Shown: positions 17,074 to 25,629 of the stretch, piece by piece
Layout of the letters: each line of letters opens with the position of its first letter
Numbering within the stretch: position 1 is the stretch's first letter
Assembly: GCF_022549775.1 (NCBI RefSeq)
Contig: NZ_JAKZGP010000046.1
Coordinates: 1-42,892 of the forward strand
Direction of reading: 5' to 3'
Origin: Belliella filtrata
GTDB taxonomy: Bacteria; Bacteroidota; Bacteroidia; Cytophagales; Cyclobacteriaceae
DNA length: 42,892 bases
The notes under the pieces: generated by a model
What the model was told of the DNA's origin: nothing
Database searches by the model: none
What the model saw: the letters and a program-made list of their open reading frames with translations, nothing else
Translations under genes and position numbers: made by a program

Positions 17074-17916
17074 ATGTCACAATCCCTAAAAATAGACGCC
17101 CATCAACATTTTTGGAAGTATGACTCGCATAAGCATGCATGGATTGAGGACAGTATGTCTGTGCTGAAAAGTGACTTTTTGCCGAAAGACCTAATCCCTC
17201 TACTTGAAAAATCAAACTTGGATGGATGCATAGCTGTACAAGCTGATCAAAGTGATGAAGAAACTGAGTTTCTTTTAGATTTAGCACAAGGGAACTCCAT
17301 CATCAAAGGTGTAGTAGGATGGACTGATTTACAATCCTCTCAGCTCGAAACAAAGTTAGAAACATATGCTTCCAGACCTCTCCTCAAAGGGTTTAGACAC
17401 GTACTCCAGGATGAAGAAGACGATGCCTATATCTTGAGAGCAGATTTTATGAAAGGGTTGAAGCTACTTTCCAAGTTTAGTTATACTTATGATATATTAA
17501 TTTTCCCAAAACAATTATCAACTGCCGCAGAAGCCGTAAGCCAATTACCTCATCAAGCATTTGTGCTAGATCACATTGCCAAACCTTCCATAGGTGGAAA
17601 TGACATGGAAACTTGGAAAAAGGGAATCAAACAACTTGCTCAATATGAAAATGTATCTTGCAAGATTTCTGGAATGGTAACAGAAGCTAAGTGGGGCACG
17701 TGGGAATATAATGACTTTGTACCTTACATGGATTTTGTCCTTGAGCAGTTTGGGTCAGATAGGCTGATGTATGGTTCTGACTGGCCTGTATGTACGCTTT
17801 CAGGCTCTTATGATGCTGTCCAAAGCATTGTAACTCAATACATCAGCAAATTATCACGCACAGAGCAGGCTTCAATCATGGGAGGAAATGCGGTTAAATT
17901 TTATAAAATACAGTAA
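17074..17916 (+). CDS. amidohydrolase, L-fuconolactone hydrolase type
   Basis: A 280-residue amidohydrolase of the COG3618 group, which opens sugar lactones such as L-fucono-1,5-lactone and L-rhamnono-lactone. Metal-site motifs visible: DAHQHFWKYD near the N-terminus, GFRHVLQDE in the middle, VLDHIAKP, and YGSDWPVC with the conserved Asp near the C-terminus. Cytosolic. It lies between the zinc dehydrogenase and the SDR (24 bp and 5 bp gaps), in line with converting the lactone made by the fucose dehydrogenase to L-fuconate. Confidence 0.88.
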   Translation: MSQSLKIDAHQHFWKYDSHKHAWIEDSMSVLKSDFLPKDLIPLLEKSNLDGCIAVQADQSDEETEFLLDLAQGNSIIKGVVGWTDLQSSQLETKLETYASRPLLKGFRHVLQDEEDDAYILRADFMKGLKLLSKFSYTYDILIFPKQLSTAAEAVSQLPHQAFVLDHIAKPSIGGNDMETWKKGIKQLAQYENVSCKISGMVTEAKWGTWEYNDFVPYMDFVLEQFGSDRLMYGSDWPVCTLSGSYDAVQSIVTQYISKLSRTEQASIMGGNAVKFYKIQ

Positions 17917-17921
17917 ATAGC

Positions 17922-18704
17922 ATGGATTTAGGATTAAAAGATAAAGTATATATCGTCACTGGAGGGTCTGAAGGAATCGGTGGTGGAATCAGTGAAGCAA
18001 TAGCGCTAGAAGGCGGAATACCTATAATTGCTTCATGGTCCAGAGAGACTACCACAAACTTCGTAAGTAAACTCAAAGACCAAGGTCTTCAGGCTGATTA
18101 CATCCTTGGAGATCTTCAGGACACTCTCTATTGCAAAGAGGCAATTGACTTCACTTACCAAAAATATGGCAGGTTAGACGGTATCATCAATAATGCTGGA
18201 AGTAACGATGGGGCAAGCCTAGAAAAGGGGCCTGAAGCATTCCGTAAATCTCTTATGCTCAATCTCAACCACTATTTTGATTTGGTGCATTTCGCACTAC
18301 CCTATCTCAAAGAAAGTCAGGGAAATATTCTCAACATTAGCTCAAAAGTAGCTCTTACAGGGCAAGGTGGTACTTCTGGCTATGCCGCAGCCAAAGGTGC
18401 TCACTTAGCGTTGACGAGAGAATGGGCTTTGGAGCTAGCTCCTTTTGGCATACGTGTCAATGCGATCATCCCAGCAGAAGTCATGACTCCATATTATAAA
18501 AAATGGCTAAATGTGACTTTTGACAATCCTGAAGAAAAAGAAAAGCAAATCTCTTCAAAAGTTCCTTTCGGAAGTAGAATGACAAAAATAGAAGAGATAG
18601 CATCCCTTGCAGTATTTCTCATTTCAAGCAAGTCAAACCATACCACGGGTCAGTTCCTACATGCTGATGGAGGTTATGTGCACTTGGATAGGGCAATAAC
18701 TTGA
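17922..18704 (+). CDS. short-chain dehydrogenase, probable L-fucose dehydrogenase
   Basis: A 260-residue classical SDR with TGGSEGIGGG as cofactor loop, NNAGS, the catalytic Ser in NISSKVAL and YAAAKGA (YxxxK). The C-terminal HTTGQFLHADGGYVHLDRA ending is common for SDRs of sugar pathways. Its place between a lactonase gene and fucP suggests oxidation of L-fucose to its lactone, but the same family also contains 2-keto-3-deoxy-L-fuconate dehydrogenases. It begins 5 bp after the lactonase stop, so translation is probably coupled. Confidence 0.85.
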   Translation: MDLGLKDKVYIVTGGSEGIGGGISEAIALEGGIPIIASWSRETTTNFVSKLKDQGLQADYILGDLQDTLYCKEAIDFTYQKYGRLDGIINNAGSNDGASLEKGPEAFRKSLMLNLNHYFDLVHFALPYLKESQGNILNISSKVALTGQGGTSGYAAAKGAHLALTREWALELAPFGIRVNAIIPAEVMTPYYKKWLNVTFDNPEEKEKQISSKVPFGSRMTKIEEIASLAVFLISSKSNHTTGQFLHADGGYVHLDRAIT

Positions 18705-18796
18705 AAAGCTCAAACATAAATGGATTGGAAATGAGAAAAACGCAAAATCTCTAATAACTAGTCCTTGGAAAACAACTATTAAACCCAAAATCCATC

Positions 18797-20035
18797 ATGA
18801 CTAAAAACAGTAGAAATGCGCTTGCATTTGTCTTGGTAACGAGCCTATTCTTTATGTGGGGACTGGCCAATAACATGACCGATACCTTATTGGCTGCATT
18901 CAAGAGGGTGCTAAGTTTGTCAGATTTTCAGACATCCTTTGTACAAAGTGCATTCTATGGTGCATATTTTTGCCTGGCACTCCCTGCGGCTTTTTTGATC
19001 AAAAAATATAGTTATAAAATAGGCATTTTGATTGGTTTAGGACTTTTTATTGCTGGAGCATTGCTATTCTACCCAGCAAGTCAATCGATGGTGTACAGTC
19101 ATTTTCTATTGGCCTTGTTCATTTTAGCTGGAGGACTTTCGATCCTAGAGACTGCCGCCAACCCTTATATTCTGGAGATAGGCTCGCCTGAGACAGCGAC
19201 TAAAAGGCTGAATCTAGCACAATCCTTTAACCCAATCGGATCTATTTCGGGAGTTATCTTGAGTAAGTACTTCATACTTTCCAAACTTGATATTGCATCT
19301 ATGGAAGAAAGAAGTAACATGGACATTGGAATGCTTCAGGAGATGCAGGGTCGAGAATTACAAGCCGTCATGGGGCCTTATGTAGGAGTAGCTTTGGTGC
19401 TGGTAGTGCTATGGCTGATTATTTTCTTTTCTTCCATGCCTCAAGCCAAAGACAATGACCAGCTTCATTTGAAGGCTTCATTTTCTAGATTGATCCAAAA
19501 TAAAAGCTACCTGATGTCTGTGGTAGCACAGTTCTTTTATGTAGGGGCTCAGATAGGGGTTTGGTCTTTTACCATCAGGTATGTCATGGAAGAGCTTTCT
19601 ATCATGGAAGCTGATGCCTCCACTTATTACATAGCAGCATTAGTTGTATTCTTGATTTCTAGGTTTATATGTACCTACCTGATGAACTACATCCAACCAG
19701 CTAGACTTTTGCAGTTTTTGTCAGTTGCAGCCATGCTACTCTTGGGTTTGGCAATTGTGGGTAGTGGCTATTTTGGTGTCATAGCTTTGATAGCAGTTTC
19801 GGCATGTATGTCTTTAATGTTCCCGACAATTTTTGGGCTTGGACTCAAAGGCCTTGGGGAAGATACCAAAATTGGTGGTGCAGGCTTGATCATGGCGATT
19901 TTGGGCGGTGCTGTATTACCTGTATTACAAGGACAATTGTCAGATTACACTGGTAGCATCAAGCTGGCATTTATCATACCGATATTGTGCTTTTCAGTAG
20001 TGTATTATTTTGGGAGGATTTCAAAAGCCAAATAA
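18797..20035 (+). CDS. fucP: L-fucose:H+ symporter FucP family (MFS)
   Basis: A 412-residue 12-helix MFS permease of the FHS group. Family motifs: MWGLANNMTDTLLAAFKR, QSAFYGAYFCLALPAAF, LETAANPYILEIG and RLNLAQSFNPIGSISG, all at the places expected for FucP. It takes up L-fucose released by the GH29 enzyme. It follows the SDR gene after 92 bp. It ends 37 bp from the convergent small gene at 20073, with no clear hairpin between. Other FHS members take glucose or galactose, but the cluster favours fucose. Confidence 0.9.
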   Translation: MTKNSRNALAFVLVTSLFFMWGLANNMTDTLLAAFKRVLSLSDFQTSFVQSAFYGAYFCLALPAAFLIKKYSYKIGILIGLGLFIAGALLFYPASQSMVYSHFLLALFILAGGLSILETAANPYILEIGSPETATKRLNLAQSFNPIGSISGVILSKYFILSKLDIASMEERSNMDIGMLQEMQGRELQAVMGPYVGVALVLVVLWLIIFFSSMPQAKDNDQLHLKASFSRLIQNKSYLMSVVAQFFYVGAQIGVWSFTIRYVMEELSIMEADASTYYIAALVVFLISRFICTYLMNYIQPARLLQFLSVAAMLLLGLAIVGSGYFGVIALIAVSACMSLMFPTIFGLGLKGLGEDTKIGGAGLIMAILGGAVLPVLQGQLSDYTGSIKLAFIIPILCFSVVYYFGRISKAK

Positions 20036-20072
20036 TAATCAAAAACCGTTTAGATAAAAAAGTCTATATCCA

Positions 20073-20414
20073 TCACCCGAGTTCTTCTAAGATAGATTCG
20101 CCCGCAGAAAAATCTTGGCAAGTCCAGTGCCATTTTTCAAGTAGGCGAATCTTTCCATTTGAGAGGATTTCTGGTGTTGACTTACATGTACCCGTCATGA
20201 TAACCCCACTATCATTGACCTGATGATACCTCATATCTATGTTCCCGATGTCATCTACCAAGCCGATCAAATGGCCTTTGATTATTCTACCACCAGCGTA
20301 TTCACAAGTAAGGATATTCCCAACTTGGATGTAATGAAACACCATTTGGGAAGAAACTTCTCCATTTGTAGAATTACTGATGGCTTTGAATTTCTTGTTG
20401 TGGTAATTGATCAT
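20073..20414 (-). CDS. conserved small beta-rich protein, function unknown
   Basis: A 113-residue cytosolic protein. The sequence is built of short beta strands: EVSSQMVFHYIQVGNILTCE, AGGRIIKGHLIGLVDD, GNIDMRYHQVN and GTCKSTPEILSNGKIRLLEK. Similar proteins in Bacteroidota are, to my recollection, sometimes labelled n-acetylglutamate synthase, which I do not trust because the sequence has no GNAT features. It begins 5 bp after the Rdx-family gene on the same strand and is likely co-transcribed with it. Confidence 0.75.
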   Translation of the reverse strand: MINYHNKKFKAISNSTNGEVSSQMVFHYIQVGNILTCEYAGGRIIKGHLIGLVDDIGNIDMRYHQVNDSGVIMTGTCKSTPEILSNGKIRLLEKWHWTCQDFSAGESILEELG

Positions 20415-20419
20415 AAAAT

Positions 20420-20749
20420 CTATTTGTCTTTTTTATCAGCATGCCCAAGGCTCTTATTTGGTGCTAAAATGTCACGGACAAGCTGTTTCAATTCCGTGAT
20501 TTCTGGAAATCTTTCCATTTTCTTTCTTGACCATAGACAAGTCCCATTGACATAGATTTCAAAAATCCCTCCAGTACCTGGTCGTAGCGTCATAGCAGAG
20601 ATGTTTCCTTCAAATGTAGTCAACAGCTCCTGCGCCATCCATACACTTCTTAGCATCCACCTACATTGCGTGCAATAATGGATTTCGACTTGGTTAAAGT
20701 TCTCGTCAGGAAAACTTCCTAGAGGTTGGGTAGGCTTTTCGGATTGCAT
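20420..20749 (-). CDS. Rdx family protein (SelT/SelW/SelH-like, Cys form)
   Basis: A small thioredoxin-like fold protein of the selenoprotein W group. The redox motif is EIHYCTQCRWMLRS, a CxxC with no selenocysteine; GTGGIFEIYVNG and the RFPEITELKQLVRDIL helix complete the domain. The frame is open to 20800, but ATG 20749 (MQSEKPTQPLG) gives a normal 109-residue product. It may act in redox signalling or thiol exchange; partners are not known. It forms a pair with the downstream small gene. Confidence 0.85.
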   Translation of the reverse strand: MQSEKPTQPLGSFPDENFNQVEIHYCTQCRWMLRSVWMAQELLTTFEGNISAMTLRPGTGGIFEIYVNGTCLWSRKKMERFPEITELKQLVRDILAPNKSLGHADKKDK

Positions 20750-20990
20750 GGATTTAATTTTTACTTGATAAATTGAAAGTAATGAAGATAAATAGATCAA
20801 AATGTAAAAATTAATTTACCTTCTTAAAGGCAGCGTAATTTTTTTGCTGTTCTCCTCATAACTTAGTTCTAAACCATTCATGAAACTAAGAAAACAAAAG
20901 TTCTATTCAAAATTTTCAAAGAATGAAAACCTATTGAACTAGACATACTTCTCAAAGAAAAATGGTCATTTTCAGTATATCAAATACGAT

Positions 20991-21503
20991 TTAACCATCA
21001 GACTCCCCAACTACCTCCATCACCTCCAATATCAAATCCATCTCAAACCCCCTTGACATCAAGTACTGCTGGACTTTGTATTTCCTTTTGAAGGAATCCG
21101 TCTCTTTGGTCATTCTCCATTTTTTCTCTGCGACTTGACAGAGGATTTGGAAATACTCCTCGGGATCTATTTCTTTCATCCCTGATTTGATACAATTCGG
21201 GCTGACTCCTTTGAATTTCAACTCCTGCAAAATTTTATTTCTACCCCATTTTTTCAAGCGAAACCTTCCTCTGACAAAAGATTGCGCAAATCGCTCTTCG
21301 TTCAGAAAATTCTCACTGATCATCTCTGAAATCAACTCCTCCGCCTGCTCCCCATAGATTCCTTTTTCGTGGAGCTTGGTCCTGACCTCCTTTTGGCAAC
21401 GATCCTGATAGGCACAATAAGCAGCTATTTTTACCTTTGCCTCCTGAAGGCTCCAGTACTTTTTAGGCTGTTCATTTCCATATTCGTTTCGTGGGTAGGA
21501 CAT
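20991..21503 (-). CDS. recX: recombination regulator RecX
   Basis: All-helical RecA modulator of 170 aa from ATG 21503 (MSYPRNEYGNEQPKKYW). The three-helix repeats are visible: AYCAYQDRCQKEVRTKL, LISEMISENFLNEERFAQSF and RFRLKKWGRNKILQELKFKG, the last containing the RFxxxKWG signature. The frame stays open to 21635 but would then overlap tpiA and its promoter, and the added residues are not conserved. It is divergent from tpiA. recA itself is not in the window. Confidence 0.9.
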   Translation of the reverse strand: MSYPRNEYGNEQPKKYWSLQEAKVKIAAYCAYQDRCQKEVRTKLHEKGIYGEQAEELISEMISENFLNEERFAQSFVRGRFRLKKWGRNKILQELKFKGVSPNCIKSGMKEIDPEEYFQILCQVAEKKWRMTKETDSFKRKYKVQQYLMSRGFEMDLILEVMEVVGESDG

Positions 21504-21517
21504 TTTGTGTAATTTTG
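21487..21517 (+). promoter_or_regulatory. probable tpiA promoter (Bacteroidota -33/-7 type)
   Basis: TTTC at 21487-21490, 19 bases, then TAATTTTG at 21510-21517, matching TTTG-N19-TAnnTTTG with one mismatch. It is 59-89 bp before the tpiA ATG and overlaps the first codons of the divergent recX gene. Confidence 0.55.
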
Positions 21518-21575
21518 TGGCAAAGTAACGGCTTATGTTATTTTTTTCAAATCTATTAACCAAACCATTAATACC

Positions 21576-22337
21576 ATGCGTAAGAAAATCGTAGCAGGAA
21601 ACTGGAAAATGAATCTCACTTTTGATGAAGGTCAAAAATTAACCACAGAGATTGTCAATATGTACAAAGATGAAAACATCAAGGATGTAACCGTTGTATT
21701 GAACCCTCCCTTTGTACACCTTTTCCCTGTAAAAAAACTTGTAGGTGATACCCCAAACCTATTTTTAGGTGGTCAAAACTGCTCTGACAAAGCTTCAGGG
21801 GCTTTCACTGGAGAGACTTCAGCACCTATGCTCAAATCTTTTGGAGCTACCTATGTGATCATTGGTCACAGCGAAAGAAGAGAATACTTCAATGAAAGCA
21901 ATGAGCTACTTACTGCCAAAGTAAAACAAGCTTTGGAAAATGGCCTTACTCCTATATTTTGCTGTGGAGAACCTTTGGAAATCAGGGAAGCTGGTACGCA
22001 TGAGGATTATGTGAAAAACCAATTGACTGAAAGTCTTTTTGGCTTGAGTGATGAGGATTTTGCAAAAATCGTGATTGCCTATGAACCAATCTGGGCTATC
22101 GGCACTGGAAAGACTGCTTCTTCGGACCAAGCTCAAGAAATGCACAAAGCTCTGCGAGACCATTTGGCTGGCAAATATGGCCAAGAAGCAGCTGACAATA
22201 CGTCGATCCTTTATGGTGGAAGCTGTAACCCAGGCAATGCCAAAGATATATTCTCCAAAGCAGATGTGGATGGAGGATTGATCGGTGGAGCTTCTTTGAA
22301 GTCACGTGACTTTGTAGATATCATCAAGTCATTCTAA
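21576..22337 (+). CDS. tpiA: triose-phosphate isomerase
   Basis: TIM-barrel enzyme interconverting dihydroxyacetone phosphate and glyceraldehyde 3-phosphate. Catalytic features are intact: GNWKMN with the active-site Lys, the His electrophile in IGHSERRE, the catalytic Glu in AYEPIWAIGTGK, and the phosphate-binding GGSCNPGN and GGLIGGASL loops. The 253-residue length is standard. ATG at 21576 is preceded by a well-placed promoter. The downstream gap to prmA holds a pair of inverted repeat units. Confidence 0.97.
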   Translation: MRKKIVAGNWKMNLTFDEGQKLTTEIVNMYKDENIKDVTVVLNPPFVHLFPVKKLVGDTPNLFLGGQNCSDKASGAFTGETSAPMLKSFGATYVIIGHSERREYFNESNELLTAKVKQALENGLTPIFCCGEPLEIREAGTHEDYVKNQLTESLFGLSDEDFAKIVIAYEPIWAIGTGKTASSDQAQEMHKALRDHLAGKYGQEAADNTSILYGGSCNPGNAKDIFSKADVDGGLIGGASLKSRDFVDIIKSF

Positions 22338-22350
22338 TTGCCAAAATTTA

Positions 22351-22437
22351 GACCTGCCAGGTTTTCATTCTACATTGATTTATCTGATATTCGATAAAGA
22401 ATAGCTGTTTGTCAAGATCAAACCTGTCAGGTCTTTT
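22351..22437. repeat. inverted pair of palindromic repeat units between tpiA and prmA
   Basis: GACCTGCCAGGTTTTCATT (22351-22369) and, inverted, AACCTGTCAGGTCTTTT (22421-22437). The two can pair over about 13 bases with one mismatch. A third unit, GACCTTTCAGGTTTTCATT, lies at 29271-29289 with a similar leader (ccaaaatt). These look like a dispersed REP-like element. Confidence 0.6.
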
Positions 22438-22459
22438 GTCCCCTTTCCAACAACAATTT

Positions 22460-23290
22460 ATGCAGTATTTAGAGTTTAAGATTAATTGCAAAGAAGATTT
22501 TCGTGAGATCCTTATTGCGGAGCTATCAGAAGTAGGGTTTGACTCCTTTTTGGAAACAGAAAGGGGTATCGATGCCTATATCGAAGAGTCTACTTTTGAC
22601 AAAGAATCATATGATGCAGTCATAGCAAAGTATCAAGATGTTGCATCTATAGAGGTAGAGGAAGGTGTAATGGAAAAAGTCAATTGGAATGAAGAATGGG
22701 AAAAACATTACGACCCTATTCTGGTAGGTGATGTTGTGTATGTAAGGGCTTCATTTCATGCTCCGAAGCCTGAGGTCAAGCATGAGATCTTGATCAACCC
22801 AAAAATGTCTTTTGGTACAGGTCATCACGCCACCACCTTTTTGATGCTATCTCACCAGCTCCGAGTGGATCATAAAGGAAAAAGGGTAATCGATATCGGT
22901 GCTGGCACTGGCATCTTAGCTATCATGGCACACAAGTTGGGTGCATCTCAAGTAGAAGCTTTTGATATTGATGATTGGTGTGTAGAAAATGGCAATGAGA
23001 ACTTTGACCTCAATGGCATGAAGGATGTGCGAATGGGCTTGGGTACAGTCAGAGAAGTTGCTCCTCAAGGCACATTTGATATCGTCTTAGCCAATATCAA
23101 CAAGAATGTCCTTCTTGATGAATTAGCAATATATGCTTCCTTGGTCAAAACTCATGGAAACCTATTACTAAGCGGATTCTATACTCATGATATTCCTGAT
23201 ATTGAGCAGAAAGCTATTTCCGTTGGATTCAAGATGATCGATCAAAAAGATAAAGACAATTGGGCAGCATTAATTTTTGAGAAAATATGA
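22460..23290 (+). CDS. prmA: ribosomal protein L11 methyltransferase
   Basis: SAM-dependent methyltransferase that trimethylates ribosomal protein L11. The N-terminal substrate-recognition domain is followed by SFGTGHHATTFLM, the SAM-binding motif VIDIGAGTGILAIMA and the post-motif LANINKNVLLDEL, which are diagnostic of PrmA. From ATG 22460 (MQYLEFKINCKED) it is 276 aa. Upstream frame to 22409 passes through the repeat region and is not conserved. It overlaps the small membrane gene downstream by 4 bp. Confidence 0.94.
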   Translation: MQYLEFKINCKEDFREILIAELSEVGFDSFLETERGIDAYIEESTFDKESYDAVIAKYQDVASIEVEEGVMEKVNWNEEWEKHYDPILVGDVVYVRASFHAPKPEVKHEILINPKMSFGTGHHATTFLMLSHQLRVDHKGKRVIDIGAGTGILAIMAHKLGASQVEAFDIDDWCVENGNENFDLNGMKDVRMGLGTVREVAPQGTFDIVLANINKNVLLDELAIYASLVKTHGNLLLSGFYTHDIPDIEQKAISVGFKMIDQKDKDNWAALIFEKI

Positions 23291-23475
23291 CAGAGTTAAT
23301 TGTATACGCCATCATTTTTTTGCTACTAATTGCTCACTGCTTGTTAGCAGGGAAAATGTATCGTACAGTTCACGAAGATATGAGCCTTTCGATCTCTGAG
23401 AAAAACGATTGGAAGTTAAAAGCTTTAATTTTCCCAGCTTTGTTTTGGTATCAGTATAAGGGTATTAAAAAGTAA
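23287..23475 (+). CDS. small single-pass membrane protein
   Basis: A 62-residue protein with one N-terminal hydrophobic helix (ELIVYAIIFLLLIAHCLLAG), a charged middle and an aromatic segment LIFPALFWYQYKGIKK at the end. No family recognised. The start overlaps the prmA stop (ATGA), suggesting translational coupling, and a strong terminator follows 10 bp after its stop, which supports it as a real gene. Confidence 0.6.
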   Translation: MTELIVYAIIFLLLIAHCLLAGKMYRTVHEDMSLSISEKNDWKLKALIFPALFWYQYKGIKK

Positions 23476-23484
23476 AATACAGTT

Positions 23485-23531
23485 TTACAAAAAAAGGAAG
23501 TATAGACTGAACTATACTTCCTCTCTTTTTG
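23485..23531. terminator. bidirectional terminator between prmA operon and M28 peptidase
   Basis: AGGAAGTATAG and CTATACTTCCT form a perfect 11-bp stem with a 6-base loop, preceded by an A-run and followed by CTCTTTTTG. It serves convergent genes. Confidence 0.85.
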
Positions 23532-23548
23532 AATGTTTGCCGTTCTCA

Positions 23549-24475
23549 TCAATCCAACAAATCTGTATCAAGCTCAATCAAAGAAGCCAAAATCAAATCA
23601 ACTGCAGCTTTGAAAAACTCAGGCTGAATGTTTTCAAAAGTATCTCTTGGCGTATGGTAATCTGGATGATCTTCGACACCAAAGTAGATAAACGGAACCC
23701 CCTTCTGATGGAACTGTGCATGATCAGATGCATTTGTCCAATCCTGACTTCCCGACCCTGGTACATCATGACCAAACATAAGCTTCGGAAACTTCCCTTT
23801 AGCAGCCTTTTCTAAACTAGGTTTCAAAAATGGATAGTGATGTGTACCTACAGCATAGAGTTCGTTATCATCATTTCTACTGACCATATCCATGTTGATA
23901 TTTACTTTTACTTGATCTAATGGAAAAGGAAAATCAGCAACCAAGGCTCTTGCTCCTTGCATCCCCATTTCTTCAGCATCCAAGGCTACAAACATCATAG
24001 AATGCCTAGGTTTATTATCTGCAAAATATCCAGCCAAAGCCATCATTGCGGCCGTTCCTGAGGCATTGTCATCGGCACCAAGAATCATTTCTTCTCCCCT
24101 TTGACCAAGGTGATCATAATGTCCCATGATCACGATGATCTTTTCAGTTTCTTTCCCAGGGATAAAACCCACAATATTGGCAGCCTTTTGATAGGTTCTT
24201 CCATCTCTTCTATTCGTAAAATCAAAATACTGTGTATAATCCGTGTATTGGCTACTTAGGCCAAGTAATTGAAACCTGTCTTTGATATACTTTCTTGCTT
24301 TCAAGCTTCCCTCGCTCAGTGGCTTCCTACCTTCAAGCTCCTCAGAGGCCAGGTATTTGATATCAGCTATCAATTGGTCATGATCTACTTGTTGCGCTTT
24401 CAAGGAAAAACAGAAAAGCCAGCTGCTCAGCACAATAAAACAACACACTAATTTTTTTTGCATTGAGAAATTCAT
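23549..24475 (-). CDS. M28 family zinc aminopeptidase, exported
   Basis: A 308-residue M28 peptidase. The two-zinc site is complete: MGHYDHLG (His/Asp), GADDNASG (bridging Asp), DAEEMG (catalytic Glu and ligand), NMDMVSR (Asp) and DYHTPRDT (His). The N-terminus is hydrophobic and ends in SLKAQ, a signal peptide for export; the start could also be the ATG at 24463 (MQKKLVCC). These enzymes remove N-terminal residues from peptides and may supply amino acids from periplasmic peptides. It is a single gene. Confidence 0.92.
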   Translation of the reverse strand: MNFSMQKKLVCCFIVLSSWLFCFSLKAQQVDHDQLIADIKYLASEELEGRKPLSEGSLKARKYIKDRFQLLGLSSQYTDYTQYFDFTNRRDGRTYQKAANIVGFIPGKETEKIIVIMGHYDHLGQRGEEMILGADDNASGTAAMMALAGYFADNKPRHSMMFVALDAEEMGMQGARALVADFPFPLDQVKVNINMDMVSRNDDNELYAVGTHHYPFLKPSLEKAAKGKFPKLMFGHDVPGSGSQDWTNASDHAQFHQKGVPFIYFGVEDHPDYHTPRDTFENIQPEFFKAAVDLILASLIELDTDLLD

Positions 24476-24575
24476 TTGGGTTGATATATTTGTTAAATCA
24501 ATTGAATAATTATTATCATCTGGTCACGTTCACTATATTCGTGAAGTAATCAGAACTTTGGCAATATCTTAAAAT

Positions 24576-25562
24576 ATGAAGTATATCTCAGCAATGCTGT
24601 TGTTTTTTTTTATGTCAATGTCCATGAATGGTCAGGGCTTGCCTGAAAGTTTTTTGAATGGAAAAGCTGTAGTAATGATCTCTGCGGCACCACAGGCTAG
24701 ACCTCCTATGAATTGGACGGATATAGCGGAAAATGTACATCCAGGGCTTGTAGCAGCTGGTGGTGATCCAGTGGCATATTATGAACTCGAAGATGTAGCC
24801 TTGTCTGAAGAGACCCAAGCTGGATATGCTGAAGCATTCAATAAGCGGCAGGTCAAAAGTATCGTTCTGCTCACAAGAAAACCGAATGGAGAAATAGCGC
24901 TGACAATCACTCCATATACCAATAACAAAAACATTGTTTCCAATGCGGCTGAATTTTCTCTTCAAATGCCGGATGCTGCTAGCATGAAAGAGAGTCTAGA
25001 AGCATTGGGGAAGAATATTAGATCAAAAAATATGCTTGTGCTTGATGTACCGGAATACCCAACACCTGAAGGTACTGTTCCAACTTCTCAGCGTAGATTT
25101 CTGAAAAGAAATCCACTAAACCTTGATGTGTTCAAGCTAGGCATTCCTCTTTCGGGCACTGTTGGAGAAGCTGGGTTTTTGACGATGTACAGGTATGATC
25201 TTCTTGGTAAATCTGCTGAAGCTATTGCCGCCGAGCAAGTGGCCGAAAAAAGAGGAATGGAAGGAATCTTGAAAGCTAACTACTCTCATCAAGTAGCGTT
25301 TTTGACCGAAGCAAAACCCGAAGCCGAACTGATAAGAGATAGGGTTCAGTTCTTGTTGATGAGAGTAGAGGGGAGAGAAGCTGACTTGATGGAAAGCATG
25401 GGGCTTGAAGTCACCGATCCATCTTCATCGACAAGGATAGTGGTAAAATACTACATCAAATTTTTGGTCAGAAATGAATTGTATATTGGCCCAGATTGGG
25501 ATGCAGACCCAAATTGGCAAAAAGCACTTGGTCAGTTTTTGGAAAACCTTAAAAAACAATAA
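24576..25562 (+). CDS. exported protein of unknown function
   Basis: A 328-residue protein with a clear signal peptide (MKYISAMLLFFFMSMSMNGQ). I do not recognise a family. The sequence alternates short strands and helices: KAVVMISAAPQARPPMNW, then IVLLTRKPNGEIALTITPYT, LVLDVPEYPTPEGTVPTS, and a helical C-terminus ending in WQKALGQFLENLKKQ. No catalytic motif stands out. It is divergent from the M28 gene by about 100 bp and followed at once by a small hairpin. It is probably periplasmic. Confidence 0.7.
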   Translation: MKYISAMLLFFFMSMSMNGQGLPESFLNGKAVVMISAAPQARPPMNWTDIAENVHPGLVAAGGDPVAYYELEDVALSEETQAGYAEAFNKRQVKSIVLLTRKPNGEIALTITPYTNNKNIVSNAAEFSLQMPDAASMKESLEALGKNIRSKNMLVLDVPEYPTPEGTVPTSQRRFLKRNPLNLDVFKLGIPLSGTVGEAGFLTMYRYDLLGKSAEAIAAEQVAEKRGMEGILKANYSHQVAFLTEAKPEAELIRDRVQFLLMRVEGREADLMESMGLEVTDPSSSTRIVVKYYIKFLVRNELYIGPDWDADPNWQKALGQFLENLKKQ

Positions 25563-25579
25563 GGACTCCGAAGAGTCCT
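25562..25579 (+). terminator. hairpin directly after the unknown exported gene
   Basis: AGGACTC - CGAA - GAGTCCT, a 7-bp perfect stem with a tetraloop overlapping the stop codon. The following T-stretch is weak (catttag), so termination may be partial. Confidence 0.5.
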
Positions 25580-25629
25580 CATTTAGCGATTTTGTGTTAA
25601 ATCTGGGTGATTAAAAACAACTTTTCGCT

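Noticed and set aside
20959-20972. AAAATGGTCATTTT as recX terminator
   Set aside because: A 2-base loop cannot form a stable hairpin and there is no G+C-rich stem.
21504-21635. N-terminal extension of recX
   Set aside because: Would overlap the tpiA start and promoter; the added residues are not typical of RecX.
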